A DNA stretch of 64,000 bases, taken from Diphasiastrum complanatum (Eukaryota; Streptophyta; Lycopodiopsida; Lycopodiales; Lycopodiaceae). The DNA lies in contig CM055106.1 of assembly GCA_029204225.1 (NCBI GenBank), forward strand, positions 19,044,149 to 19,108,148, given 5' to 3'. Shown here in pieces: positions 34,954 through 47,816 of this stretch. The notes under the pieces were generated by a model, which saw only the letters and a list, made by a program, of their open reading frames with translations, was not told the DNA's origin and made no database searches. The translations under genes and the position numbers were made by a program. Position 1 is the stretch's first letter. Every line of letters begins with the position of its first letter.

Positions 34954-36947
34954 CATTTGAAGCAAAAGTCAACATTGAAACCACTGTCTACTACCATTTG
35001 GCCAACACTTAATAGATTCTTTGTTATTGTAGGAATGTACAAAACACCTTCGATGTTGATCTTTTTGGAGGATCCTAAGCAAAGGGGAATGCTACCAACT
35101 CCTTCAATCTTGCAAGCTTCATCATTTGATATATAGATATAGTTTATAGGTCCATCATAAGATAAGAGAGAAGAGAAAAAACTCTCTTTTTCTAGCCATG
35201 TGTGAGCTAGCTCCCGAATCAATCCACCAAAGATCTTCTCCTTTGAAGCTTGTTGAAGAAAATATGGAGATCATGAGGGAGTCCTCATGTGAACTGTCCT
35301 CCTCCTCCTCCTTGCTCATGTTGGCTTGGATTTGATCTTTCTTCCTCTTGAAGCATTACAAGGCATAATGTCCCATCTTGCTACAATAGTAGCGCTTCAC
35401 CTTGGATTTGTTGTTCTTGACTTTGGTGGTTGATGGAGATGGCTTTCAAGGTCCTTCTTGATCCTCAAGCTTTGTTAAAGCCTTCTTGAATGTTGATCAT
35501 TTTCCTTTGGACTTCCCTTTGCCTTTTGTGAAGAGAGCTTGGTCATCCCCCCTTGAATGGAAAGTCTATCCATCCTCTCTTGCATTTGGCTCCTTCTTGA
35601 CTCCCTGGCCATGAGTATGCCTTGGAGCTCTTCAAGTATGGGTAGCTTACCCATAATTGCATATCCCTGAACCAAATTGTCAAATTCAAAGCTTATTCCA
35701 TTCAAGATGAGTTGAACAAGCTCTTCATCCTTGATAGGATCACCTATTAAGGCTAGCTCCTTGTTCAATTCCTTCACTCTTAAGACGAAAGTATGTGCAC
35801 TCTCTCCTTTCTTTTGATAGCTTCTATAGATTTGATTCTTCAAAGCTAACATCCTAGTTTGGTTTTTGGATTCATAGAATTTTTCCAGCCATCTTTAGCC
35901 AAAGTGCAATCTCCTACCTCTCTTAAGAGTTCATTAGCAACATTCATTTTTTATACAATGTAGTGCAGTATTGCACCTCTTGTTGTATTTGGCTTTTTCT
36001 TGAGGATGAATAGGTTCATCCTTCTTACCATTTACAATCTCCTTTAGATCTTGCATTATCATGATGGATTCCATTCTAACTTTCCATATAGAATAGTTAG
36101 TTTTGTTGAGCCTCTCATTAGTGTCCAAAGATATGCATTTGAAGATGCCATCTCTTCTCCCAATCAAGGACTTGACACAAATAAAGGCTACTTCTATTGA
36201 TTTGATTGAAGATCTACCTTATCCCACTTCTTAGGGACCTGAAAATATGAGTAATAGAATGCCTATAAAGGTCTAAGAATGGTCTTGAACAAAATCAAAT
36301 CATAGAATACTAGAAACAATGCACTTGCTTGATTGAAGTAGACAAAACTAGTAGAATTGCCCCTCTTTCTACAAAAAACATAAAAGCTTAAAATGATCTA
36401 ATCAAGAGTGAATTTTGGCAACCTAATATCCTTCCAAAATCACTTGCAAAAGATCTAAATGGAACTTAATGAGGATGCAACACGATCTACTACCCAATCA
36501 CAAGCAAAATTTGATCAAAATTGATGAAAAATTGATATGATTTGATACATAAGTCAATGGACTGAACCTAAATCACTTTAGGAGGTGTCCTCAGCTTCTT
36601 AGAATAGCTTTGAAGAGTCCTCAAATAACTGATCTTCCCGAATGCTAGAAAGCCTCTTGTATGAAATCACCTCCAAAACTTGCTTAGAAATCAATGCTTG
36701 GAGCAAGCAAAACTTGCTATCTTGGTAATGTGGATTGAATTCAACTTTGCCTCTGATTTTAGACACCTAAACACCTGCAAATGAAGTCACACAACATCAA
36801 TATCCAATGAAATTAACTCACTTTGAGTTTTAGAATCAATGCTAGATGTCAAGATCCAATCTACACTAGATTTAGATCAAAAAATTGTGATCAAATTGAA
36901 TGAAAAGCAAGGATTTAGCTCATTTCAACATTTAGGCTCTGATACCA
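34954..36947 (-). pseudogene. Older copia element CopF, gag and protease part
   Basis: In minus-strand order from 36167: gag start ('DTNERLNKTNYSIWKVRM'), 'NKRCNTALHCIK', a break of about 80 bases, 'MLALKNQIYRSYQKKGESAH', 'DEELVQLILNGISFEFDNLV', and a zinc knuckle near 35370-35400 (YYCSKMGHYAL, with a stop where the next residues belong). Protease is at about 35205-35235 (W.IDSGAS, now split by a stop), followed by 'INIEGVLYIPTITKNLLSVGQ' and 'FNVDFCF', where CopG interrupts. A primer site (TGGTATCAGAGCC, minus strand of 36935-36947) precedes the gag leader. Several stops show it was already decaying or has decayed since. Confidence 0.88.
36935..36947 (-). promoter_or_regulatory. CopF primer-binding site
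   Basis: The minus strand reads TGGTATCAGAGCC, a perfect match to the plant copia initiator-Met type. It adjoins an LTR end (minus strand ...GGATTTTCACA). Confidence 0.9.
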
Positions 36948-37080
36948 TGTGAAAATCCTAATATACTCAAAATCTTGCAACAAACTTTGAAATAGATCTC
37001 AAAAATTTTACCAATGTTTTTCAAACTAGATCAACCTCTCACTTTGCAATGGAGTTTAGACAAGTTTTGGCACAAACTTT
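36948..37080 (-). repeat. Truncated 5' LTR end of CopF
   Basis: The sequence next to the primer site ends (minus strand) in TTCACA as an LTR should. Similarity to the neighbouring CopG-like leader begins at about 37081, so only about 130 bp of this LTR seem to be left. The boundary is approximate. Confidence 0.5.
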
Positions 37081-37659
37081 CTTTGGCATGTGTGGGATGC
37101 TCAAAGCACTCTCTTGGATGTCAATAAATGAACTCAAGAATAAATCACAAAGATATGGAACCTCTCAAATCTCTTTCTTGCACCAAACCTAGCAAAATCA
37201 ACACATAGAATGGAAGATACTTGATCAACACATGATCAACCTACAATATCATGAAATTTTACACTTCCTAAACTTGAAACACACTCTTGAGAAGTCCAGC
37301 AACCTCAAAAACAAGGGATCCAAACAAATTTAGGGTTTTGACAAAAGTACAAAAAATTGAATCATCCAAATTCTATATGCAAATGCTACAAACTTGATAT
37401 ACAATCTTGTAGTCTTCAATGAGACCTATCTAATGAAATTAAAGTCACCCAAATCCAATAAGTGATGTTTGAAATCATCCTACTTCAAGTTTATAAACCT
37501 ATATTGAGTTCTGATTTACAAAAAATCAATTCTACACATGAAAAATGCTTGAGTTTTGAGTAGAAATCAATCTAGCACACTCTAGAATTGGTAACTCCTC
37601 AAAATCCTTGCTAAAGATGGATGATCCTTCAATAACCTACAACAATAGCTTTGATACCA
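37081..37659 (-). pseudogene. CopG-family leader remnant (CopH)
   Basis: The minus strand begins TGGTATCAAAGC (primer site, one change, 37648-37659). It then follows the CopG leader: 'ggttat.gaagga', 'tctagag..tgctaga', 'ttttgtagat/ttttgtaaatc', 'gtgctttg.gcat'. Gag and pol are gone. Confidence 0.75.
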
Positions 37660-38427
<768 letters not shown>

Positions 38428-38447
38428 ATATCTATATTAGTTGATTA

Positions 38448-38535
38448 TTAGATCCCTCATGTACGCAATGATCTCCACCAGGCCCGATCTTGCATATGTT
38501 GTTAGCTCTTTGATCCAATGTATTCTTTAGCATAC
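38448..38535 (+). pseudogene. Short copia reverse transcriptase fragment (CopI)
   Basis: The forward reading gives SLMYAMISTRPDLAYVVSSL, the conserved C-terminal reverse-transcriptase motif (GSLMYA...TRPDLAY). Only about 30 codons remain. It starts just beyond the CopH LTR boundary. Confidence 0.85.
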
Positions 38536-39067
38536 ATCCCTATACTTTCCACAAATTTAGAGTACAAAAATAAAACTAGAAATCTATGCACAATTATATC
38601 AAATTCTATTATGGAGATAACACTAGGTCAAGTTCTAGTTGCTCATCTAAAAATTATCATACTTTTAGCACCTGTATAAATTTCAAGAGAGGCACAAACC
38701 CTTTTCTAACATATAGGAGAAACATAGACCCTTGAAACTAGTCATTACCATTGATCTTGATCAAGGGAGAAAATTGACTTGCATATTGAGTGTGTGGCCA
38801 AGATTTATTTGGGCCAAGTGACATTATGGGCCACACTACTATAAATAAGAAGTGTTTGTCCATATTTCACAATGAATAATTGAAAGCTTTTTAACTCAAT
38901 GGTGGCATCCTTGAGATTTCTATCTTCTCTCTCTCTCTCTCTCTCTCATCATAGATCTATCAAAGTAAATGAATCATTCTTTATTTTATTTCACAAAGTA
39001 AAGGGCACAATAGTGCTTAGATGAGTTGACATTTTCCTTTGTTTTTATTTGATTAGATAATGTAGAT

Positions 39068-39072
<5 letters not shown>
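38536..39072. other. Non-coding stretch with a CT tract
   Basis: No gene seen. A (CT)n tract of about 20 bp lies at 38930-38948, complementary in sense to the (AG)n tract at 39073, so the two could pair as a hairpin with a loop of about 125 bp. Confidence 0.5.

Positions 39073-39156
<84 letters not shown>
39073..39156. repeat. (AG)n microsatellite, 84 bp
   Basis: This is a pure AG tract following 'gtagattagat'. No retroelement motif adjoins it. Confidence 0.95.
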
Positions 39157-39160
<4 letters not shown>

Positions 39161-39717
39161 TTCATGCTAAGTTGTAGAAAGGGTTTAGCTCTTATTCTTT
39201 CCTATCTTTCTCTAAAATATGAAAAAGCTTGAACATTGAGAAAAAATTTTTTTGGTAACATTATGGAATATAGTTGTTGACTGCAAGGGAAAGTAATCCA
39301 TTTGTTGTAACTTATGAATGTGCTTATGCCTATTCTACATGTCATGTCGATGTATGCCTAAATTTTGGCTTTCTCTTTTGTGTTTGTAGCAATATTTTTA
39401 GAATGTCTTTCTCTTCAACTTATAAAACACCTCATCTTGATGATGTGAATGAGTATGAGTCATGAATTTCTTAGTCAACTTTTGCTTGCTATACAATGAG
39501 TGACTAGGAATCTCTCCTCCCATCACTTGCATTATATTGGTAGATTATTTTGATGTGGCCACCCAAAAGCACGTCTTCTCTTGATGGAGCCATGAGAGTG
39601 TCTCCTCCCAATATATTTGTTCTCATTGTGGGAGTTGGCTTGGAGTGTCTTGTTGTAGGAGTAGTAGTGATGATGTGACCTCTCCATCCCATATTATGTC
39701 ATACGAGAGAGAGACCA

Positions 39718-40149
39718 GTGGTAGATTATGAACCTACCAAGAAGGAATTGTACAACTCTATGTATTACAACAATTGCAAGTGCTCTTTGATTAGCCTGAT
39801 TGACAAGCAGAATGGCTCATTTGGGCAGCAATTAGAGTGGTGTGTAGTTTCTAGCTTTTGCAAGATCACATTCCTTGTCGAGTATATGCATTTGAAAGTA
39901 ATTGCTTCTTGTTGCATGCAAGCTGAAAAATACTTGATTACACTCAATGATGACTTTAACGATCCAATTAGGGCTAGAATACTATTAGGAACATTTATTT
40001 GTAATGAGTTATACTTTAAAAGCTATTTCATTGTAACACTTTTGATAAGATATGTACATATATCTGCATGGGACATATGTTCCACGTTGATCTTAATTCC
40101 ATTTTATAATCCTATGATAATTGTATTGATGATTAAGGCTTTCATATGA
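39718..40149 (+). other. Unrecognised 143-codon open frame, doubtful
   Basis: The frame opens at the non-ATG codon GTG 39718 and contains 'NSMYYNNCKCSLISLIDKQN' and a hydrophobic C-terminal half. No domain is recognised. It lies in AT-rich DNA where such frames arise by chance, so it is probably not a gene. Confidence 0.2.
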
Positions 40150-40349
40150 TCATGAATATTTTATGTTATGATGTATCGATAGCTATAATATGCCTATTCA
40201 TGTTGCTCTTGTTATCAATGTTTAATAGTTATTACTATGACGAACAAGAATCAAATTCTATTTGGCCCCATTTTCTTATCCATTTTTATTTACTTATTTA
40301 CAAACTCGGTTATATAGATGCCTATAAGTTCAAAAATTTTGGGGTTTAG

Positions 40350-41520
40350 ATCAATGGTTCCTTATACAAAAATTTTGACGTTTATATTGTCAACGATTGT
40401 TGCTCATATCGAGGGTCATTTTTGCCGATGCTCGTTATATATATTGACAATGTGGTTCAAAGGCAATTATTGGTGCTAATATTCACGCTTTCAATATGAC
40501 CAAAGCCCTCAATATTTCCCAAAGAAAATGTTTGATTTGTTATAATGGCCAAAAATTTAGCATATAGATTTTATCCACAATAATTAGATGAAATTCTGTG
40601 ATTCACAAGACTATGAACTGAACGCAAATTTCATTAAAGCAACATGTTGTCATAGTATGAATATTTTGAAGATTTTCGTATAACTTCTCATGAGATTATT
40701 GCTCACAACAAGTTTATGAAGTATTTAGACGAGGATATTGTAGCATATAAAAAGAAAAACTTATTGGCCATAAAATAAATTTACCTTCAAAGCATGATTT
40801 GCCAATTCTCATGCTTGGAAAATGAGTTTTAGTAGCCTTCACAATAATAGGTTGAGCTCAATTATGCCTCAATTATGACTCAACCGAACAAGCTTCACAT
40901 AATTTTATGCTTATTTTACCATGTGCAAAGGTCATCTAAAATATCCCCATTTCTGAATACATAAGCAGCTATTCAAGGAACTTTTTCTGGGGCATAATGA
41001 TTTCATTGATTTTTTTTTTGAAATAAATTGACCATATATTGCTTACCACAAGAAAGCTTGTTCAATAAAGCCACCAATATGTTCCCAATTGTTTTTCCAA
41101 ACATAAGGTAGCCTAGAACTAGGATGACATGGAGATTTAATCTCAGGCACAACCAAATTAGCATTATGTGTCATCATGCCAAGTTGCCACTATGAAAAGT
41201 TTCTTGGAAATTTGAAAGTATGCACTATTTTTCACTTTTTAGCTATGTACATATTATAGAAAATTATAACTGTAGTACTTGGTTACCAAAAACCTAAAAT
41301 TTATTGCCCAATCTTGATATGAATCTGATAAATTTCATAATGATCTGTCTTAATCTTAACAATTTATCATTATATGAAAAGTAGTTTGATATATAAAATT
41401 TTATTAGCTGAATGTTTCTGCTATTATACATATATATATATACTAAAAAGAATTAAAATGCTTAGTATGTGATAATTTAACTATTTTACATTATGAAATA
41501 ATCGACCTTGATGCTATGTA
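40350..41520. other. AT-rich intergenic DNA, nothing recognised
   Basis: No ORF above 60 codons, retroelement motif or strong repeat is visible. A short (TA)n run occurs at about 41428-41442. Confidence 0.5.
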
Positions 41521-41644
41521 GTCATATTACCCTAAAATGACTCCAAACTGTAAGAGATATTGTAGCCAATTTCTTAGGCCCACATGGCCTTGTCCCTCTC
41601 ACTCACGCACGTGCATGCGCCCATGTGTGTGTGTGCGTCCACAC

Positions 41645-41779
41645 ACTCACACACACACAACTAGCAATCCTCTTCCTTCATGCTACTCTACATTAATAAC
41701 CCTCCACACTTTAATATAGCTCGATCAACAAAACCCAATACGTTGATTGTTTCCTTGCATGCGCACGTGCGCACGCACG

Positions 41780-41852
<73 letters not shown>

Positions 41853-41950
41853 CTAGCAATCATCCTCCTTCATTCTCCTCTACATTAGTAACCCTCCACA
41901 CTTTGATGTAGCTCGATGAAAAAAACCCAACTTGATTGATTGTTTTGTTC
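41645..41950. repeat. Tandem duplication of about 190 bp with a (CA)n core
   Basis: The block 'cacacaactagcaatc.tc' plus 'ctccttcat' plus 'taaccctccacactt' plus 'tagctcgat' occurs at about 41647-41735 and again at about 41842-41930. The two copies are joined by (CACG)n/(CA)n at 41761-41851. Confidence 0.85.
41761..41851. repeat. (CACG)n-(CA)n microsatellite
   Basis: It begins as alternating cacg/gcac units, then becomes pure CA for about 65 bp. Such purine-pyrimidine alternation can adopt left-handed DNA. Confidence 0.93.
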
Positions 41951-42699
41951 TTAGTTACGTCTAATTTGTGTAGTTTCCTTGTACTTGTGTTTTTTTTTTT
42001 GCAATTTTTTGGAATATACACGACTATGAAGCGAATTAGCTTTGAGTACAAATGTGATACTTTTGATGATATCGTCTAGATTTTCTTTGCAAAATTAGGT
42101 TGCTAATCAGATGTTGTATCTTTTGTTTGGGCTCATCAACGGATAGCTCTAATTTTCATAACATGTATAAGTCATTATTTCACTTGACATTTAGTAAAAT
42201 AATCGGAAAGGAAAGAATTTGCTACTAATGGTTGTTTTCTCAAATTCATGACGAATATTGCAACCAGCGGTTCTGCCTTGGAAATCGGTGCATTCCAGCT
42301 GGCTCCAATCCTTAGTAGCACTTATGATTTTTTTTTGTTGATTACAAGCATGTTATGATGTAACCTGCTAGGTGCTAACATCAACATCGAGAGGTCATGC
42401 TCTCAACCTCCTCTTGATGATGTCATGGTCCCTTGGAGCTTGGTTACGTTGGGTTAATATGGGTAAACGTTGGGTTAACATGACTGCACACAAACAAACA
42501 AAAAAACACTCACCTTGCCGACGTAGTGATCCTTTGGAGCCCAATTACATCATGTAACATACACACAAAAATTGTAACATACACACATAAAAACCGCTTA
42601 TCCCACTAGATTGAGTAGAGCCTTGGGGAAATGTAATTCATTAAAAAAGTCACATATGAAGCCTTAAGAACAGATGGTTCAATGACTCAAATCTCTATA

Positions 42700-43250
42700 T
42701 TTCTTGAGGCTCGCTTTCTTTTTGCCTTCATCAGCTGTTTCGTAGAAAGAGACAATCAGCGAGAGAAAAGAGAGTGCAGGTACACTCTATCGTAGTGGGT
42801 TCCAACTAGGTTAGGAATTATCTCCAATACTTGCTTCCGAGAGAGAAAGAGGAGGAAGCGAGAGAGAAAGAAAGAGAGAGGGAGAGTATCTAGACACATA
42901 CATACTCTCTGTCTCTCGAAGGCAGCCGAGAAAGAAGAAGAAAAGTAATGGAGCCCTTAGCGATATTGGTCCACAGGTCACTCCATCTATCTTCTCCTAC
43001 TCCTATGTTCTAGACCCACCACTTTGTTCTCTTCTCTTTTTGTGTCTCCACCTCTGATCAGGATCTTACTTTCATCCCACTGGTTGTCATTATTCTGCCT
43101 GCCTCTCATCCACTGCAGTGATTGATTTCAGGCTGTGCTCTCCCTCTTTCTGGCTTTCAATCCATCTATATCGCATGCTGCTGTCCGTCCATTGGTGATC
43201 ATAGAATTTGCTGCTGCTCCCATGCAACAGGAAAAGACAGATTATTCAGA
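42700..43250 (+). promoter_or_regulatory. Promoter/5' leader of the AHL gene, GA-rich
   Basis: GA-rich tracts occur at 42750-42775 and 42839-42893. An upstream ORF of 21 codons starts at ATG 42948 and ends at TAG 43011. A donor-like CCACAG|GTCACT (about 42976) and an acceptor-like GATTTCAG|GC (43130) could frame a leader intron of about 155 bp. GA-rich leaders are targets of plant BBR/BPC factors. Which ATG is used depends on this splicing. No clear TATA box was found. Confidence 0.5.
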
Positions 43251-44057
43251 ATGTTTATGGGTAGTTTGAACGGAGGTGTGCAACTCAATCACTCGCACCA
43301 GCTGCCCAATTCCCTCTCACTGCAGCCAAGAGACATACACAACTCTGAGGACGAGCATAGTGGGAGCAGCGGCGCAGCGCAAGGAAATATACAAAACGCC
43401 GGGAAGGATTCATCACAAATGATGGGGGAAGCAGGAGAGATCGTGCGGAAACCAAGAGGCCGACCTCCGGGATCAAAAAATAAGCCCAAACCGCCCATCA
43501 TTATTACAAGAGACAGTGGGAATGCTATGAGACCTCATGTGTTGGAGATCGCGGGAGGCTGCGATGTGGGTGAGACTTTAGCAGCGTTTGCAAGGCGAAG
43601 ACAACGTGGGTTGTGCGTGCTAGGAGGTAGTGGCACTGTAGCAAATGTTACTCTTCGGCAGCTTGCTGCTCCAGGATCTACAGTTACTTTCCATGGCAGA
43701 TTTGAGATCTTGTCTCTGTCTGGGGCTTTTTTGCCACCTCCTGCACCTGTGGCTGTAGCCGGGCTTACGGTGGCATTGGCAGGCTCACAACCGGGACAGG
43801 TTTTGGGAGGAAGTGTGGTGGGTGTTTTGATGGCAGCCAGCCCAGTGCTGGTAATAGCTGCCTCCTTTGTTGGAGCGACTTACGATCGTCTTCCTCTGGA
43901 AGATGAAGATCCAAATCAACTGGCAGCTCTCTCCAACTCTGCTCCCCAGAATGATCCCTGCAGCATCGCGCTTTACAACATGTCCCAGAACCCGTTGAAT
44001 CAGCTGCCCCCCGATGTGCTTGCCCAGTGGGTATCAGGAAACCGGCAACCATTTTGA
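43251..44057 (+). CDS. AHL protein (AT-hook motif nuclear-localized, PPC/DUF296 domain)
   Basis: This 268-residue nuclear DNA-binding protein is the only intact host gene recognised. Members bind AT-rich DNA and act in chromatin and hormone-growth control in plants. A type-I AT-hook lies at residues 66-82: [17 protein letters not shown]. The PPC domain runs from about 93 to 215, opening [13 protein letters not shown] and carrying the diagnostic GRFEIL at 149-154, which mediates AHL trimer formation. The C-terminus ends [15 protein letters not shown], as in clade-A AHLs. The N-terminus is Ser/Asn/Gln rich. No intron is needed, which fits clade A. I start at ATG 43251; the open frame extends upstream but lacks an earlier in-frame ATG. 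A second ATG two codons later (43257) is possible. GC content is clearly above that of the flanks. Confidence 0.95.
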   Translation: MFMGSLNGGVQLNHSHQLPNSLSLQPRDIHNSEDEHSGSSGAAQGNIQNAGKDSSQMMGEAGEIVRKPRGRPPGSKNKPKPPIIITRDSGNAMRPHVLEIAGGCDVGETLAAFARRRQRGLCVLGGSGTVANVTLRQLAAPGSTVTFHGRFEILSLSGAFLPPPAPVAVAGLTVALAGSQPGQVLGGSVVGVLMAASPVLVIAASFVGATYDRLPLEDEDPNQLAALSNSAPQNDPCSIALYNMSQNPLNQLPPDVLAQWVSGNRQPF

Positions 44058-44570
44058 AAACCAGCTAATAATCTCAAGCAATCTCTCTCCTGATCTTGAG
44101 AGATGGACAGATCCGAAATAGACGATGTAGTTGATGTAATTTGGTAACCAGACATCTTTTTAAGCATAAATGTTATTAGAGCATTTTCTTCTTTGCTTTC
44201 GGGAGAAACAATCTCTGCATGGCTGTAGATGTATGTCCATTTTCTACGGCACCGGTATGTTGATCTCATGATTGAGCATTTTTGAAATTTGCAACTTGTT
44301 CAAATTCCCTCTTCCAGTTTACTCTTGCTATTTTACTTCAGAGCTCAGAAAAAAAGCAGAAAACAACCCAGAGGATGCTGCAGCATACGAGCACAAGGAA
44401 TGAGGCGAATGTGTTTTCCATCTTTACTATAAGCGGATGCTGCTACTTCATCTGGCCTAAGACATTGCATGCGCTACGCAGATTGATTGCTTATACGCTA
44501 CTTCAGGTCAATATAGTGCTCTTAACAGGTTTCCTGCTGGAACCCCTAAAGGCTGTTTTTTCTTAATTAA
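44058..44570 (+). other. 3' flank of the AHL gene
   Basis: The stretch after the stop probably contains the 3' untranslated region. No clean AATAAA signal is seen in the first 200 bp. A 94-codon frame at 44282-44566 (first codon not ATG) shows no domain. Confidence 0.4.
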
Positions 44571-47500
44571 ACTTTAAAGGCTGCATTTGCAAGAAATATG
44601 AGCTATTTTGAAGTATGTAATCAAAGGAGAGAACCTTATGTGAATGACAGGACATTTTATGAAATTAATCGCCATGTTGAACCTTCGGAACATCAAGTCT
44701 GTTGTAATCCTTGTAAGAAATTATATGCACAGAAAAACGTTACTAGTTTTCCCCGTTTTCTCTTTGTTATACCGTACTAATTGAAAGTTAGAATTTTTCG
44801 GATCTTGTAGTTTTCTTTAGCCAAGAAGAAGGCGTTTGATATGATGTTGCTTCTCTAACGTATGTTCTGTGACTTGCCTGTTTGCAAGCTACACTGCTTC
44901 GCAACAGTCGTTTGCTGAACAAAACAGGTTTGATATTTCTACCTGTATAAATTTTTTTCCATAATAGACTCTCGATTCCTATCGACTCTATATAACATTA
45001 TTTAGGATGTCAATAGAGTTTAAAGTATTTGAACACGGTTCTGATCCTTGTTTGTATGAAGCAACCAGAGGTAAACATGACAGAGAACTTTCTCCGACTC
45101 TTTCCAACTTAAACTTCAATTTATACCTGAAAGTAGACGGGAGAGTGTTATCAAATAACGTTTATCAGCTATTCCCTCCACTATAATGAGAAGCTGGTGG
45201 AGATACGACTGAGATATCTGTGCAGCCAGTCCAAGGGAGGAAAAATTAGTCGATGCTAAGATTAGCTGACTGCCTCGGCTGTGCGACTATCGAAGAAGAG
45301 TTTTCAGCCATAGTTTTCGATAAATCACAATGCGAGTCATGAATTCGGACATGATTTAAGGGCTACTCGCAATATCTTTTATCAGACAAAAGCTACAAGG
45401 TACCTGTCAATGTAAGTCCTGCAAATGATCCCGATTCCCGAATCCCAACCTTAGTCTCCAACAGCTTCTGATAGCTCACAACGGCGAATGGATCTATATG
45501 TCAGCAGAAAATCTTCAGACTCCTTAGCTCTATCAATCTAAAGTTTTGACCTCCAAGTTCTTTGATGAGAATCTATTTTGGACCTAGGCACATCCTTGAA
45601 GACCTTCCAAACCTGTTTGTTGAACTTAAAACTTGAATCCATGACGATTAATGGATCAATTCTGTTTGTATCTTTTGAAAATTCAGCGCCAATATACAAC
45701 ATGTGATATATATAGTTACTATATCAGGCCAACATATCATTTACGTCTACTAAGCATAACTACTGGTCCGAAGCTTGAATGTAGACCCACAAAGAACGTA
45801 GTCTTGCCTGCGTAGAAGATGCGCTTTGAATGTAACGCCATGAAAGCGTAACAGCACCTTGAGAAACATTGGCTTACGTTACTGTTCAAATTTCCCCTTT
45901 TCAAATTTGAACCGAATAATTCATCTGCTCCGTGCAGAAGTACAAGTCAACATACATCGTCTAGACAACTAAGGCTATTAGAAAGCTTTATCCTTGATAA
46001 CCAGTGTGTGAATAAGTTTTGAAGTATCTCTGCCTAGAAAACCACCTGAGCAATTATATTTCAAGACGATAGCGCAGACGCTGGAGCTTGAAGAAAGTAG
46101 AAACATGTCACTAAACTGGATCAGGATAACTTTTGAGCTCCACCCGTCCTTTCACATCGCAGTAATTGACTTCTAAATAGCTACTCACATGAATTTCTGG
46201 TAAGGTGCTTTAATAAGAAGAACCTTAATTTAACTAGTTAATTGTAGCTATATAATATCTTGATTTTACATTTCCAGCACTCTTGTATGCTGAAGCGCGC
46301 GAACGTGATGCCGTTCTCTGGTCGATTAGGTGTTGTGAATTCGCAACACCAATTTATTCTGAGGATCTAATTATTCTTCATACATATCTATCACGAGCAT
46401 CAACAGACGTACTTCACGATACAAACCTGGCTGAATCTAAAGTGTATGCTCGCTACGTGTTCAATATAGTAAAGATTTGAGATTTCCACACGCTATAGAC
46501 TTTCTGCATCTCTTATAGCTCCCAAAGATTAAATATTAGGATATCAATTAATATATTCAGGGAACCCAGTGATATTATCTTCAATCTACTGCGTTGAATA
46601 TCAGTAATTGATATTCGCGGGAAAATGTGGAAACGTTTGTTGATTCAAGTTGTAACAGTTTTGAAGGCAAGATCGATACCAGGTTTGCGCAATTAATCTC
46701 CAGCATTCTTTCCTCCTGGTTCCTGTAGTTGATGTTTATGAAAGCTTCGATAGTGCTCGAGGACCAAGCATGTATTCTATATCATCTACGGTCTACCATG
46801 ATTTACCAGCTGCTTAGAGCAACACAGCTTGATCAATATTGAATAAACATACCACCTAGCATTTTTGGATACTTTGTGAGAATCACTTCTCTCGAGATAA
46901 TGCCCGCCATCTAATTTTCAACACGGACAAGTTGATTGCAAGCTCCCACGAGATAATGTCTGAAAGGAATCTTCCACAGCATCATCGAGGCTAACTTACA
47001 AAATCAAGTTGACAACCCAGATATGTGCGTGAGGGAGACTTAAATTGATTTTCTTGAACTTAACAATGATAGTTTTTTTTTGCAATATTAATAGAAGTTT
47101 CCCTTTTGAAGGCTATGTTTCTCTAAGCCACTAGATAAACATAAAGAAAGCTTAGATATTGAGCAGCTGCCCACAAACGTGATTTGTATCATAAGATTAG
47201 CAAGTCAGGAGTCAGTTTACGCTAGTCATACTATGTCCACGGTCCATTAGAAATGAGGAATAAACGTTTCACCTATAATCTTTCTCATACATCTATATTG
47301 CACTCGAAAGGACTCCAGGCTCTCAGTATATACAGATGCAGTATAGGTTTGTATAGTAATTCCCGTTTATCATTTTTAAGTTCAACTCACAACCTCATCT
47401 GATGCATCTCTGGTGTACATTCTAGAGGCCTTCATTTGGGTTTCTCAAATAACTTCACATGAATTTCTGATGAGATATCCTCGATTATGCAGTGTTAATG

Positions 47501-47640
47501 AACTTTCGTTTCAAGGTGCTGACTGTTAAGTCGATATTTTCATTTTCCCAATTTAAGCTTTTCCCTGTCAGAAAACGATCGAAAAACAACAAACACATAC
47601 AAAGATTTACAGGGCGTATAATCAACAGACTAGAACAAGA
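44571..47640. other. Intergenic DNA without recognised retroelements
   Basis: Over 3 kb no ORF above about 65 codons, LTR or copia/gypsy motif is visible. It differs from most of the window in that respect. It may hold regulatory sequence or long-decayed repeats. Confidence 0.5.
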
Positions 47641-47677
47641 AAAAGCGACATAGAACAGAAAGTGCTCTAACATAAAT

Positions 47678-47816
47678 AGAGTATAGAGCAGGCTTAAGGG
47701 CAACCTCTATTAATATTTCAAGTATAGAGTATAGAGCAGGCTTAATGTTTGAGCTGTTTAAATACCATATTATGCAGAAGCTTAATGTAAGCCTGCTCTA
47801 TACTCTATACTTGAAA
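47678..47816. repeat. 29-bp perfect inverted repeat with a third direct copy
   Basis: The left arm 47716-47744 and right arm 47788-47816 are exact complements (core agtatagagtatagagcagg), separated by 43 bp. A partial direct copy (tagagtatagagcaggctta) lies just before, at about 47678-47697. Transcripts would form a strong hairpin; it may be a small foldback or MITE remnant. Confidence 0.9.

Noticed and set aside
39718-40149. 143-codon ORF as a gene
   Set aside because: It starts without ATG, has no domain, and sits in AT-rich DNA where chance frames are expected.
43122-43250. Upstream extension of the AHL protein by 43 residues
   Set aside because: The extension starts at TTG, has no in-frame ATG, and its Cys-rich text does not fit AHL N-termini; it is leader sequence.
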